Shown here: piece by piece, positions 8,300 to 16,961 of the stretch
Position numbering within the stretch: position 1 is the stretch's first letter
Layout: every line of letters begins with the position of its first letter
Assembly: GCF_000732725.1 (NCBI RefSeq)
Contig: NZ_JPNB01000002.1
Span: 1,054,001-1,118,000 of the forward strand
Length of the DNA: 64,000 nucleotides
Direction of reading: 5' to 3'
DNA from: Kineothrix alysoides
GTDB taxonomy: Bacteria; Bacillota; Clostridia; Lachnospirales; Lachnospiraceae
Notes under the pieces: generated by a model
Told to the model about the DNA's origin: nothing
Databases searched by the model: none
The model's input: the letters and a program-made list of their open reading frames with translations, nothing else
Translations under genes and position numbers: made by a program

Positions 8300-9577
8300 T
8301 TATTTAATTACTTTCTTACCGCCCATATAAGGCTGCAGCACTTCAGGAATTCTTATGGAACCGTCCGCTTGAAGATTGTTCTCCAGAAATGCGATCAGCA
8401 TTCTCGGCGGAGCGACTACCGTATTATTTAATGTATGCGCGAAGTACTTTCCATTTTCTCCGTTTACACGAATTTTTAATCTTCTTGCCTGTGCATCTCC
8501 TAAATTGGAGCAGCTTCCTACTTCAAAATATTTCTCCTGCCTCGGAGACCATGCTTCCACATCGTAAGACTTTACCTTAAGGTCTGCCAGATCGCCGGAG
8601 CAGCACTCGATCGTCCTTACCGGAATATCCATAGAGCGAAATAAATCTACCGTGTTTTGCCATAACTTCTCAAACCACATGGGAGATTCTTCAGGCTTAC
8701 ATACTACCACCATCTCCTGCTTCTCAAACTGATGGATTCTGTATACACCGCGTTCCTCCAACCCATGAGCACCTTTTTCCTTTCTAAAACAAGGAGAGTA
8801 GCTGGTGAGTGTCTTAGGAAGTTCTTCCTCAGAAACGATAGTGTCAATAAACTTGCCTATCATGGAATGCTCGGAAGTTCCGATCAAATACAGATCCTCA
8901 CCTTCAATCTTGTACATCATCGCTTCCATTTCAGCAAAACTCATAACTCCCGTCACTACATTGCTCCGAATCATAAAAGGAGGAATGCAGTAAGTAAATC
9001 CCCTGTCAATCATAAAGTCTCTCGCATAGGAGATAACTGCAGAATGAAGTCTTGCAATATCACCCATCAAATAATAGAAACCATTTCCGGCAACCTTTCT
9101 GGCGCTGTCCAAGTCAATACCATTCAGTTTCTCCATAATTTCCGTATGATAAGGTATTTCAAAATCGGGAATTACAGGCTCACCGTATTTTTTGATCTCT
9201 ACGTTTTCCGAATCGTCCTTGCCGATAGGTACGCTGGAGTCTATGATATTAGGGATTGTCATCATTATTTTCGTTATCTTTTCTTCGAGTCCCTTTTCAA
9301 TTTCTTCAAGCTCTGCAAGACGTTTCGCGCCGGCAGCGACCTCCGCTTTCTTTTCTTCCGCCTCTTCCTTTTTTCCCTGGGACATCAATGTTCCTATTTC
9401 TTTGGAAATCTTATTGCGGTTTGCCCTTAAGTCATCCGCCTCCTGCTGTGTCTTTCTGCTCTCCAAATCCAGCGCGATTACTTCATCCACCAGAGCAATT
9501 TTATTATCCTGAAACTTCTTTTTAATATTTTCTTTTACTTCTTCCGGGTTCTCCCTCAAGAATTTAATGTCAATCAT
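8300..9577 (-). CDS. serS: Seryl-tRNA synthetase
   Basis: The 425-residue protein charges tRNA-Ser with serine. An N-terminal long antiparallel coiled-coil arm (about residues 25-105, lysine/glutamate rich) binds the tRNA long variable arm. The class II catalytic core follows: motif 2 is around CFRKEKGAHGLEERGVYRIHQF, and motif 3 is near the C-terminus (NNTVVAPPRMLIAFLEN). It begins 17 bp after the HD-GYP gene, with no room for a T-box leader directly upstream. It is therefore probably transcribed with the genes before it. Confidence 0.97.
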   Translation of the reverse strand: MIDIKFLRENPEEVKENIKKKFQDNKIALVDEVIALDLESRKTQQEADDLRANRNKISKEIGTLMSQGKKEEAEEKKAEVAAGAKRLAELEEIEKGLEEKITKIMMTIPNIIDSSVPIGKDDSENVEIKKYGEPVIPDFEIPYHTEIMEKLNGIDLDSARKVAGNGFYYLMGDIARLHSAVISYARDFMIDRGFTYCIPPFMIRSNVVTGVMSFAEMEAMMYKIEGEDLYLIGTSEHSMIGKFIDTIVSEEELPKTLTSYSPCFRKEKGAHGLEERGVYRIHQFEKQEMVVVCKPEESPMWFEKLWQNTVDLFRSMDIPVRTIECCSGDLADLKVKSYDVEAWSPRQEKYFEVGSCSNLGDAQARRLKIRVNGENGKYFAHTLNNTVVAPPRMLIAFLENNLQADGSIRIPEVLQPYMGGKKVIK

Positions 9578-9594
9578 TGCCTTACTCCTCTTTT

Positions 9595-10656
9595 CTATTT
9601 AATATTTTCCATTACTCTCTCAATATATATATTATCATATACCGATAAGTCCTTAACTATATCTTGTAGAACCGTTTCACCTTTATTATCGTATATTATC
9701 TTGATGAACGGCTTGTCCGGCAAATTTTTATTCTGCCTCAGAACAATGGCTATTTCTCCTTCTGTGGTAAGAACGTAGGAACCTGCCGGATAGACCGCAG
9801 TAAATTCGAGGAATATATCTATAATTTTACCATCATACAGAATATCTTTATTTTTTCTTAGATGATCGATAGCCTCGTGGACCTTTATCCTCTCACAGCC
9901 GATACCGCATATCATTTCATCGAAAGCATCGCAAACATTAACTATTCTCGCTTCCACCGGAATATCGGTAGCCTTCAGCGGATAGCCGGAGCCATCCAAT
10001 CTCTCATGATGGTACAAGATAATATTCTTACCCAGCTCAGAAATCCATGGCTCGTTCTTCAAAGCCGAATATCCGTATACGGGATGTTTTTTATATTCTG
10101 ACAGCTCAAGCTCAGACAACTGCTCGAGCTTTTTATTCATATAGTTGATTGTTAAATATCTCAAGCCCAAATCGTGCAGAAGACACGCTACACCTATGTC
10201 ATGTATTCTCTCTTGAGGAATTTTCATTTTTAAAGAGGTCAATATCGCTAAAGAACAAATAGTAATTGAATGTTCGTAAATATCGGCAATTCTTTCCTTA
10301 ATATCGTATATCTTTTCAATTACCTCTTCTTCTTCCAAAAGGTTTTTAATAATATTATCTGCCGTTTTACTCAATTCTACTAATTCTTTGCTATGAGTAT
10401 AAGTATGTTTTTCGATAACCGTTCTAACTTTTTCTTTAAAGTTATTTTCTATTTCATCTTTTAACAATACTACTTCTTCCGTATTGATTTCTTCTCTTAT
10501 GTATACTTCTCTAATTCCCAGCTCGCTTAATTTCTCAATATATTCTTTCCGTAAAATTGTTCCTTCCGCTAACAATTCTTGATAGTCCAGCGACATAATT
10601 GGCCTGGATAGAACTTCTCCACCAGACAAATTACCGATATCACATACCTTCATCAA
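9595..10656 (-). CDS. HD-GYP domain phosphohydrolase
   Basis: The 353-residue protein has an N-terminal domain of about 110 residues followed by an HD-GYP domain. The catalytic H161-D162 pair (ACLLHDLG), the KHP motif (190-192) and the signature HHERLDGSGYP (216-226) are all present. HD-GYP proteins usually hydrolyse cyclic di-GMP or related dinucleotides, so a second-messenger role is likely. No sensor or receiver domain or membrane segment is seen. It lies between the DUF4446 gene and serS, with 18 bp on one side and 17 bp on the other, and probably forms one transcription unit with them. Confidence 0.88.
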   Translation of the reverse strand: MMKVCDIGNLSGGEVLSRPIMSLDYQELLAEGTILRKEYIEKLSELGIREVYIREEINTEEVVLLKDEIENNFKEKVRTVIEKHTYTHSKELVELSKTADNIIKNLLEEEEVIEKIYDIKERIADIYEHSITICSLAILTSLKMKIPQERIHDIGVACLLHDLGLRYLTINYMNKKLEQLSELELSEYKKHPVYGYSALKNEPWISELGKNIILYHHERLDGSGYPLKATDIPVEARIVNVCDAFDEMICGIGCERIKVHEAIDHLRKNKDILYDGKIIDIFLEFTAVYPAGSYVLTTEGEIAIVLRQNKNLPDKPFIKIIYDNKGETVLQDIVKDLSVYDNIYIERVMENIK

Positions 10657-10674
10657 TATTACTCCTCTTCTATG

Positions 10675-11208
10675 TTAGCCCTCTATATCCATGGCCATAT
10701 CGAGCGCTTGTTTTTCTTCCTCCCCCAATAAAATTGCACACTGCCCATTTTTTATTTCTTTCGTGTAAGAATAGCAACCCTCTGTGCTATGAACGGAATT
10801 CAATACAAAGCCATTATTGTTTTCATCAAGCAAAGCCAAACTAAAACTGAGTTGGCCTCCCATTTGCTTGAACGCATCGTATTTTACTACTCCTATTTTT
10901 TGGAAGGTAGATTCCAGTTTCTTGTATAGATCTCTTATATCTCTTTTATTTTTCTCAGCCGCTGCTTTTACAAATTTATTATCTTCATATAATCCGATAA
11001 TGTCCTTCTCTAAATTCTTTGCGTCCTTACCCTGCATAAACTTAGAATACTTTTTCTTCAGTTTTGACGTGCTGACCATTTGGATAATAACTAACACTGC
11101 TAGTATGATAATAAGGATTACCATCCCTATCATTAGATAACCTATATCCAGGTTACCCAATCCAATATAACTCAATATTTCACTATTCACAATTTTCATT
11201 TCCTCCAT
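10675..11208 (-). CDS. DUF4446 family protein
   Basis: The 177-residue protein has one N-terminal membrane span (about residues 22-45). A predicted coiled coil follows at residues 50-105. The compact C-terminal domain reads KYDAFKQMGGQLSFSLALLDENNNG, the characteristic DUF4446 segment. The function is unknown, but the family is regularly encoded next to parA/parB in Clostridia, as here. A membrane-tethered coiled-coil protein beside the partition genes could link the origin to the envelope; that is inference. Confidence 0.88.
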   Translation of the reverse strand: MEEMKIVNSEILSYIGLGNLDIGYLMIGMVILIIILAVLVIIQMVSTSKLKKKYSKFMQGKDAKNLEKDIIGLYEDNKFVKAAAEKNKRDIRDLYKKLESTFQKIGVVKYDAFKQMGGQLSFSLALLDENNNGFVLNSVHSTEGCYSYTKEIKNGQCAILLGEEEKQALDMAMDIEG

Positions 11209-11247
11209 TCGTATTTTGCCAAAGGTATCAATTCAGTTTATCATTAT

Positions 11248-12156
11248 TTAGTGCGTTAGTTTATCTGTAATTTTTTCCAAATCGTCATGATTGTAAAATT
11301 CGATTTCTATTTTTCCGGTACCTTCGCCTTTGGAGGATATGCATACTTTCGTACTAAGAGCTTGCTTTAGTTTTTCTTCTAAATCCTGATAAATCACTTC
11401 CAGGTTTTTATCAGTCAATACAACCTTTTTCGGTTTGATTGGCTTATTTAAATCCTTTATCATCTTCTCCACATCGCGTACACTCAGCTTCTCATCAAAA
11501 ATTTTCTGAGCCAAAGTATACTGCTGTTCTTCATCCTCTATTGGAATAAGTGCTCTTGCATGTCCAGTGGAAATCATATCGTTGATAATCATTTGCTGTA
11601 CTTCATCGCAAAGCTTCAATAAACGCATGGAGTTTGTTACAGCGGTTCTGCTCTTAGATACCCTTTCCGCCACTTCATCCTGCTTTAAATTAAATTCGTT
11701 CAACAATCTCTTATAAGCTAACGCTTCTTCAATAGGATTTAAATCTTCTCTCTGAATATTTTCAATTAAAGAAATTTCAACTATTTCCTGCTCAGTCAGA
11801 TTCCTTATGATAACCGGCACTTCCTTCAATCCGGCCATCTTCGCAGCACGCCATCTTCTCTCACCTGCTATTATTTCATAATAAGTCTTCCTATCCTGAA
11901 CAAGAATAGGCTGGAGCAAACCAAACTGCTTGATAGATTCTGCCAATTCCAATAATGAATCCTCATCGAAATTCTTTCTCGGCTGCTCCCTATTCGGTTC
12001 AACCTTAGTAATCTTCACTAATGTTTCCGAGCTGTTTTCATTCCACCCGTTCTCATTCTTGGATACCTCTCTTTTTTGTGAGGCATTACTTGCCTTGGTA
12101 TCCAATCCACTCGGTATTAAAGCATCAAGTCCCTTACCCAATCCTCTCGCCGCCAT
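11248..12156 (-). CDS. parB: Chromosome partitioning protein ParB (Spo0J)
   Basis: The 302-residue protein opens with the conserved LGKGLDALIP motif. The CTP-binding ParB/Srx domain follows (REQPRKNFDEDSLLELAESI and GERRWRAAKMAGL, the arginine-rich box). A helix-turn-helix then binds parS (LKQDEVAERVSKSRTAVTNSMRLL), and a C-terminal dimerisation domain ends the protein. It loads on parS and recruits SMC to organise the origin. Its stop-to-start distance to parA is three bases, an operon arrangement. Two perfect parS sites lie just upstream of parA. Confidence 0.96.
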   Translation of the reverse strand: MAARGLGKGLDALIPSGLDTKASNASQKREVSKNENGWNENSSETLVKITKVEPNREQPRKNFDEDSLLELAESIKQFGLLQPILVQDRKTYYEIIAGERRWRAAKMAGLKEVPVIIRNLTEQEIVEISLIENIQREDLNPIEEALAYKRLLNEFNLKQDEVAERVSKSRTAVTNSMRLLKLCDEVQQMIINDMISTGHARALIPIEDEEQQYTLAQKIFDEKLSVRDVEKMIKDLNKPIKPKKVVLTDKNLEVIYQDLEEKLKQALSTKVCISSKGEGTGKIEIEFYNHDDLEKITDKLTH

Positions 12157-12159
12157 AAC

Positions 12160-12927
12160 TTATACACCCTTTCTATTAATAACTTCATCCGCAAGTAACA
12201 AATAAGCCTCGGCGCCTGCCGATTTTGCATCGTACATATTTATTGGCATCCCATAGCTGGGAGCCTCCGCCAAACGAATATTTCTTGGGATAACAGTCTT
12301 ATATATATTTTGATTCAAATGACTCTTAACATTTTCGACTACCTGCATAGATAGATTTGTTCTTGAATCATACATTGTAAAGACAACTCCCTCTATATCC
12401 AAGTCTGGATTCAATCTCTCTTTTACCAAATTCACCGTATGTATCAACTGGCTCAATCCTTCCAATGCATAATATTCACACTGAATAGGAACTAATACTG
12501 AATCAGCCGTCGTCATCGCATTGATTGTTAGCATATTGAGAGAAGGGGGACAATCGATAATAATATAATCGTACTGATCCTTAATCCAATCGACTTCATT
12601 TCTCAGGATAAATTCTTTTTTATCCACTCCTATTAATTCAATTTCGGTCGCCGCAAGATTCACATTAGAAGGAATAATAGATACGCCCGGAACAATATTT
12701 TTTATAATACTTTCTTGGATAGAACATTCTCCCAGTATCAATTCATAAACCGTATTGTCCAGTTCATTTTTATTAATGCCGAATCCACTAGTCGTATTTC
12801 CCTGAGGGTCCGTATCTATGACTAATACTTTTTTTCCTTTCTCTGCAAGTGAAGCAGATAAGTTAATCGATGTTGTCGTCTTACCGACTCCACCTTTTTG
12901 ATTTGCAATTGCAATCGTTCTTCCCAT
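12160..12927 (-). CDS. parA: Chromosome partitioning ATPase ParA (Soj)
   Basis: The 255-residue protein has the deviant Walker A motif KGGVGKTT at residues 10-17. Walker A' (VLVIDTDPQGN) and Walker B (YIIIDCPPSLNML) follow. ParA dimerises on ATP and DNA and drives origin segregation with ParB; in Bacillus, Soj also regulates DnaA. It is the first gene of the parAB pair, and the intergenic space ahead holds the parS sites. ParB binding there could affect its transcription. Confidence 0.96.
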   Translation of the reverse strand: MGRTIAIANQKGGVGKTTTSINLSASLAEKGKKVLVIDTDPQGNTTSGFGINKNELDNTVYELILGECSIQESIIKNIVPGVSIIPSNVNLAATEIELIGVDKKEFILRNEVDWIKDQYDYIIIDCPPSLNMLTINAMTTADSVLVPIQCEYYALEGLSQLIHTVNLVKERLNPDLDIEGVVFTMYDSRTNLSMQVVENVKSHLNQNIYKTVIPRNIRLAEAPSYGMPINMYDAKSAGAEAYLLLADEVINRKGV

Positions 12928-13098
12928 TTTTTATACTCGCCTTTCGTTTTTCAAACGATTTTCTAATTATATTATTTTATCGTCTTGTTCGATTATATCA
13001 TTAATTATATGTAGAATCTACATAATTTTGAGTTTATCTCATGTTTCACGCTAATTAAAATGTTTCACGGACATGTTTTACAACATCTAGCGCTTCTA

Positions 13099-13114
13099 TG
13101 TTTCACGTGAAACA
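13099..13114. other. parS site 1
   Basis: TGTTTCACGTGAAACA is a perfect match to the 16-bp ParB-binding palindrome. It lies 171 bp upstream of parA. Two half-sites (TGTTTCACG at 13042-13050 and 13061-13069) lie nearby. Confidence 0.97.
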
Positions 13115-13148
13115 TTATGTAGTGGAATAATTAAAAAAGAGCACTATA

Positions 13149-13164
13149 TGTTTCACGTGAAACA
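13149..13164. other. parS site 2
   Basis: This is a second perfect TGTTTCACGTGAAACA, 50 bp from the first and 32 bp beyond the stop codon of the response-regulator gene. Confidence 0.97.
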
Positions 13165-13196
13165 TTAAATACTCTTCTTTTTCCAGTATTTAAAAC

Positions 13197-13841
13197 CTAA
13201 TAAAGCTGTATCAAGTTATTTTTAATTGCAAAAACAGCAGCTTGAGTCCTATCGTTAACCTCTATCTTCTTAAAAATATTGGATATATGATTCTTAACAG
13301 TTCTCTCACTAATATCTAAGCTGTTTGCGATCTCCTTATTGAACATACCATTCGATACTTGAATCAAAACTTCCAATTCTCTTCTGGTCAAGGAATCTAT
13401 TTTTTCTTTATCCACATCTCTATTGACTAACCTTGAATTCAATGCAGGAATCAAACTGGGCTGTATATAATTTTCACCCTGTATAATATAACTAATAGCT
13501 CGTTTTAATTCTGCCGATTCAGTATCCTTTAATATATATCCGTCAGCTCCAATATCTATCGCCTTCAATAAATATTCAACTTCATTATGTACCGTCAGCA
13601 TTAGAATCTTTACAGACATACCTTTCTTCTTAATTTCAGTCAACACCTCAATACCATTTTTGTTAGGCATATTTATATCCAATAAAATAATATCAGGAAT
13701 TATATGCTTCAAATTATCCAAACACTCAACCCCATCCGATGCCTCAGAAATTACTTCAATACTTCCATCAAACTCCAAAAGATTCTTTATCCCCTCCCTC
13801 ATCAAAATATGGTCATCCACCAACATCACTTTAATTGACAT
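13197..13841 (-). CDS. NarL/LuxR-type response regulator (DegU-like)
   Basis: The 214-residue protein has a receiver domain with acidic pocket D9-D10, phospho-acceptor D55 (LLDINMP) and the conserved lysine near residue 105 (ILKD). The C-terminal LuxR HTH occupies about residues 145-205 (LTRRELEVLIQVSNGMFNKEIANSL). It is the likely partner of the histidine kinase encoded upstream on the same strand. The 316-bp gap between them is unusual for such a pair and suggests a separate promoter. Target genes are unknown. Confidence 0.93.
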   Translation of the reverse strand: MSIKVMLVDDHILMREGIKNLLEFDGSIEVISEASDGVECLDNLKHIIPDIILLDINMPNKNGIEVLTEIKKKGMSVKILMLTVHNEVEYLLKAIDIGADGYILKDTESAELKRAISYIIQGENYIQPSLIPALNSRLVNRDVDKEKIDSLTRRELEVLIQVSNGMFNKEIANSLDISERTVKNHISNIFKKIEVNDRTQAAVFAIKNNLIQLY

Positions 13842-14157
13842 CTTATATTATTACTCCTTTCAATCCAGGATTACTCTTTCAACTATGAAATACTAAATCC
13901 CAAAATTTCATATATAATAATGTATAATCCTATAATAATGTCATTCCAAAAAAACCATAAGTTTTATACAAAATTTTTCAATAATATCTACAAACAACTT
14001 ACATGAGAATCTATAACTTTGAATGAGACTCCCTTTAGTAATTTCATCTCGATTCCGTTAAAAATACTAAACAACTATGCCGAAATCAAAACTAAAGATA
14101 CCAAAGAAAGTCCCTCGAAGTATTACCCTCCAACAAATAGTTATACATAAAATACTC
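13842..14157. other. 316-bp gap between kinase and regulator genes
   Basis: No ORF or RNA gene is convincing here. The region is very AT-rich. On the minus strand TTGGAA, 17 bp, then TATACA near 13925 could serve as a promoter for the response regulator, and AAAGGAG before its ATG is a good ribosome-binding site. I see nothing else. Confidence 0.4.
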
Positions 14158-15132
14158 TCACATTTCCAATAACGGAATAAATATATGTATAGCAGTTCCA
14201 ACACCCGGCTTAGAATCAATATCTATACTCCCTGATAGGAGCTCAACTCTTTCTCTTAAAATATATAGCCCAAAATGCCTTTCCTCTGGAGAAAGAACTT
14301 CACTGCAATCGAAGCTCTGTCCATTATCCTTAACTTCAATCGAGCAGCCTCCCTTTTCATTTTTCAAAGTAAAAATGACCTTATTGCCTTCTGAATGCTT
14401 CAAAGCATTATTGACACATTCCTCAACAATTCTATATATCGTCATCAGCACCAAGGAATTACCGCACTCAATTTCATCCACTTCAAATTTAATATCATAA
14501 TTTGAAGACTCTTTGAATTTATAAATCAATTTTTCGAAGGCATTCTTTAATCCCAAATCATCAAAAATCATCGGCCTCAAATCAAAAATCGTATTCCTTA
14601 TATCTTGAATAACAGATTTAAGGCTCTTATTTACAGAAGCCAGCTCAAGCTTAGCTTTTATAATATCCTGATCCATATACATAGACGTCAATTCTATCTT
14701 ATGTACTAATAAAGCAAGATTCTGGAGAGAAGTATCATGCAAATCCCGTGCGATACGCTGGCGTTCTTTTTCCTGAATATCCAGTATTTGACGCTGCTCA
14801 CCAATATTCTGCTGATTGCATCTGACACGCTTGTACGAATCAACACCTAACTTATCTCTCTCAGAAATAGAACTTCTATTCAAAAGGTTTAATTCATTAC
14901 CCAAAATCTTTATTCTATCATTTAAGATATTAATTTTCTCATAATAATATTGATTATCATTCTCAATATTTAGTTTTTCAGCTCTCCAAAAGTCTGCATC
15001 ATTCTCATGCAAATAATTATCAATCTGTACAATTCGGTTTTTATTGTTCTCTAGCATATCCTGTAATTCTTGTTGTTCTTTAAAAAAACCATTATACATT
15101 TCTTTTAAATTTACATATAATTTATCCAGCAT
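14158..15132 (-). CDS. DegS-like sensor histidine kinase (HisKA_3 type)
   Basis: The 324-residue cytosolic kinase has no membrane span. Residues 10-90 are predicted coiled coil. The HisKA_3 dimerisation helix holds the phospho-acceptor H132 in ERQRIARDLHDTSLQNL. The HATPase domain shows an N-box (CVNNALKHSEG) and G1 (EVKDNGQSFD). This matches DegS-type kinases, which pair with NarL/LuxR regulators such as the one downstream. The input signal is unknown, and the coiled-coil N-terminus suggests an intracellular cue. Confidence 0.92.
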   Translation of the reverse strand: MLDKLYVNLKEMYNGFFKEQQELQDMLENNKNRIVQIDNYLHENDADFWRAEKLNIENDNQYYYEKINILNDRIKILGNELNLLNRSSISERDKLGVDSYKRVRCNQQNIGEQRQILDIQEKERQRIARDLHDTSLQNLALLVHKIELTSMYMDQDIIKAKLELASVNKSLKSVIQDIRNTIFDLRPMIFDDLGLKNAFEKLIYKFKESSNYDIKFEVDEIECGNSLVLMTIYRIVEECVNNALKHSEGNKVIFTLKNEKGGCSIEVKDNGQSFDCSEVLSPEERHFGLYILRERVELLSGSIDIDSKPGVGTAIHIFIPLLEM

Positions 15133-15187
15133 CCAGAGTCCCCATACAATACCAAAAATTTATTAAGTTATATTATATCACATTTTC

Positions 15188-15215
15188 ATTATATTTTGTA
15201 AAATGATTGATTCAA
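15188..15215 (-). promoter_or_regulatory. Promoter of the histidine kinase gene
   Basis: On the minus strand TTGAAT (15215-15210), a 16-bp spacer and a perfect TATAAT (15193-15188) lie about 55 bp upstream of the kinase start codon. Confidence 0.6.
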
Positions 15216-15344
15216 AAAATTACTATTGATATAATATAATAAAATAAATGCTATGAAAAGACATTTTAACAATTTTATTTGTAATCACTTTACAAATATA
15301 ATACAATGAAGTAGTAAATCAAAAAATTCAGGCTATGGGAGGAC

Positions 15345-16310
15345 ATGGTTGATCATATGAAACAGAAATTAAAACAACTCATGATTTTGTCAGGACTTAG
15401 TACCATCGCAATTCATATCATAAACAGAGTTTATTATTCCATATATACCGCCAAGAATCGCCTTCGTTATCCAAAAAATAACTATTATGAATGGAGATTT
15501 GGCAAGATACGTTATACCAAAAAAGGAGAAGGCTCCCCTTTATTGCTCATCCACGACCTAAGAGTAGGAAGCTCTATTTATGAATTCAGCAAGATTACGG
15601 ACATGCTGGCAAAAAATCACGAAGTATATTCTATTGACTTATTGGGCTATGGACTATCGGATAAACCGAATATGACTTACACAAATTATCTATATGTGCA
15701 GCTTATCATAGATTTTATTAAAAACATTATAGGTAAAAAAACAGACATAATAGCTACAGGAGATTCAGCGCCTATCACAGTAATGGCTTGCCATAATGAT
15801 CCGGAAGTAATCGACAAAATGATTTTCATCAATCCCCAAAACCTGTATGAATCCAACCAGATTCCGTCCAAACAGACGAAGGCTTTTAAATTATTGCTGG
15901 ACATACCCGTTATCGGAACTTTTGTATATAACTTTCTTACAAATAAGACATCTATCGAAAAGACTTTCAGGGAAGAATATTTTTACAGTACATTAAATAT
16001 AGAGGAAAAAGATATTTCTGCCTATCTGGAAGCAGCTCATCTTCCAGACCACACTTCGAAATATGCTTTTTCCAGCTATATTGGAAAATATATTAATACC
16101 AATATTATCCATGCCTTGAAAGAAATCAACAACAGTATATATCTCATAGGTGGCAACGGAAAGGAAAACATCCATACATCCTTAGAGAATTATATTTATT
16201 ATAACAGTGCAATCGAAGCTTCATACATTCCTTATACAAAGCACCTTCCTCACTTGGAAGCACCCGAAAAAACTTACGGATACATTGACGTATTTCTAAC
16301 TCTCCAATAA
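15345..16310 (+). CDS. Alpha/beta hydrolase, membrane-anchored
   Basis: The 321-residue protein has an N-terminal hydrophobic segment (about residues 11-25) and then an alpha/beta-hydrolase fold. LLLIHDLRVG near residue 65 forms the oxyanion region, and DLLGYGLSDKP follows. The nucleophile elbow reads TGDSAP, unusual because the final glycine of GxSxG is replaced. A late histidine sits in KHLPHLEAPEK. The start is uncertain: ATG 15345 is only two bases from GGGAGG, and ATG 15357 is fourteen away. The gene runs against the replication direction of this arm. A decayed hydrolase gene lies 256 bp downstream on the other strand. The substrate is unknown. Confidence 0.85.
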   Translation: MVDHMKQKLKQLMILSGLSTIAIHIINRVYYSIYTAKNRLRYPKNNYYEWRFGKIRYTKKGEGSPLLLIHDLRVGSSIYEFSKITDMLAKNHEVYSIDLLGYGLSDKPNMTYTNYLYVQLIIDFIKNIIGKKTDIIATGDSAPITVMACHNDPEVIDKMIFINPQNLYESNQIPSKQTKAFKLLLDIPVIGTFVYNFLTNKTSIEKTFREEYFYSTLNIEEKDISAYLEAAHLPDHTSKYAFSSYIGKYINTNIIHALKEINNSIYLIGGNGKENIHTSLENYIYYNSAIEASYIPYTKHLPHLEAPEKTYGYIDVFLTLQ

Positions 16311-16330
16311 AACAAAAATGTATTTTGCAT

Positions 16331-16443
16331 ACTCTCGCAGCCAAATACTTTGGCAGCATATCTTTTGTTCCGTACGCAGTTGCGCCGCCACGTATTTTAT
16401 CAGCACAGCTTTTGTTGCGCATATAGTCGCATTGCACATTCAT
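16331..16443 (-). repeat. Diverged copies of the 113-bp repeat family
   Basis: The stretch reads ACTCTCGCAGCCAA, then CTTTTGTTCCG and TGCGC. A second shorter version, CAGCACAGCTTTTGTT ... ATTCAT, follows at 16401-16443. These match, in reverse orientation and with substitutions, the tandem unit at 52931-53346. It appears to be an old copy of the same non-coding element. Confidence 0.6.
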
Positions 16444-16496
16444 AAAAACAATATTCTCTCACCTTACTGCAATAAGACATTTTCTATCATATAATA

Positions 16497-16545
16497 AAAT
16501 CCAAATGAAACCTTTTATATTTAAACTATGGCTTCATTTGGATTT
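16497..16545. terminator. Bidirectional terminator-like hairpin
   Basis: AAATCCAAATGAA(A)CC pairs with GG(C)TTCATTTGGATTT across a short AT-rich loop. T-rich sequence follows on the plus strand and A-rich sequence precedes it. It can terminate the hydrolase transcript and any transcript arriving from the pseudogene side. Confidence 0.65.
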
Positions 16546-16565
16546 CTTTATATATTGGTCATCAA

Positions 16566-16945
16566 TCAATTCTCTATGACCAATGCATCACTTTCATCCA
16601 TAAAAGGGCGCTCACTGTTTTCAGAGACAGTAATATTACAATGAAATTCCTTTACAAAATCTTTAATAACCCCCAAGCTCTGCAAATTATCCTTCGATCC
16701 ATATAAAATATGTATCGGAACATTCTATTTCACAATAGCATTCTCTTTTACAAAAGTATAATAATCTCATGACAAGATATCGACGGGTGTCTCAACCTCT
16801 CTTTTCTCCTCAAGAATTGATTCAGAGACATCGAACCAAATAAACATTTGATGAATGAGATATTCCATATCCAAAATAGGTGATTGAAGCAAACAATTTT
16901 CCAGTTTCCTATCCTTATACCCATGCAGACTGAAGAATATAATTA
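16566..16945 (-). pseudogene. Decayed alpha/beta hydrolase fragment
   Basis: One minus-strand frame ends at TGA 16568-16566 and translates as hydrolase-like sequence broken by two stops. It begins with SLHGYKDRKLENCLLQSPI, continues with MEYLIHQMFIWFDVSESILEE, then an in-frame TGA before DYYTFVKEN. A TAG then precedes NVPIHILYGSKDNLQS, and NSERPFMDESDALVIEN closes it. Both stops sit where a tryptophan (TGG) would be expected in this family (SWDYYTFV and VKWNVP). There is no start codon or ribosome-binding site, and the N-terminus with the nucleophile is missing. The remnant follows rsmG directly. Confidence 0.7.
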
Positions 16946-16961
16946 TGTTAAAAACTACCCC

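Noticed and set aside
8732-9430. Long plus-strand frame (232 codons) opposite serS
   Set aside because: It lies entirely antisense to serS, whose motifs are complete; a shadow frame.
16144-16443. 99-codon minus-strand frame antisense to the hydrolase 3' end
   Set aside because: It overlaps a well-supported gene on the other strand and the diverged repeat; its composition is not protein-like.
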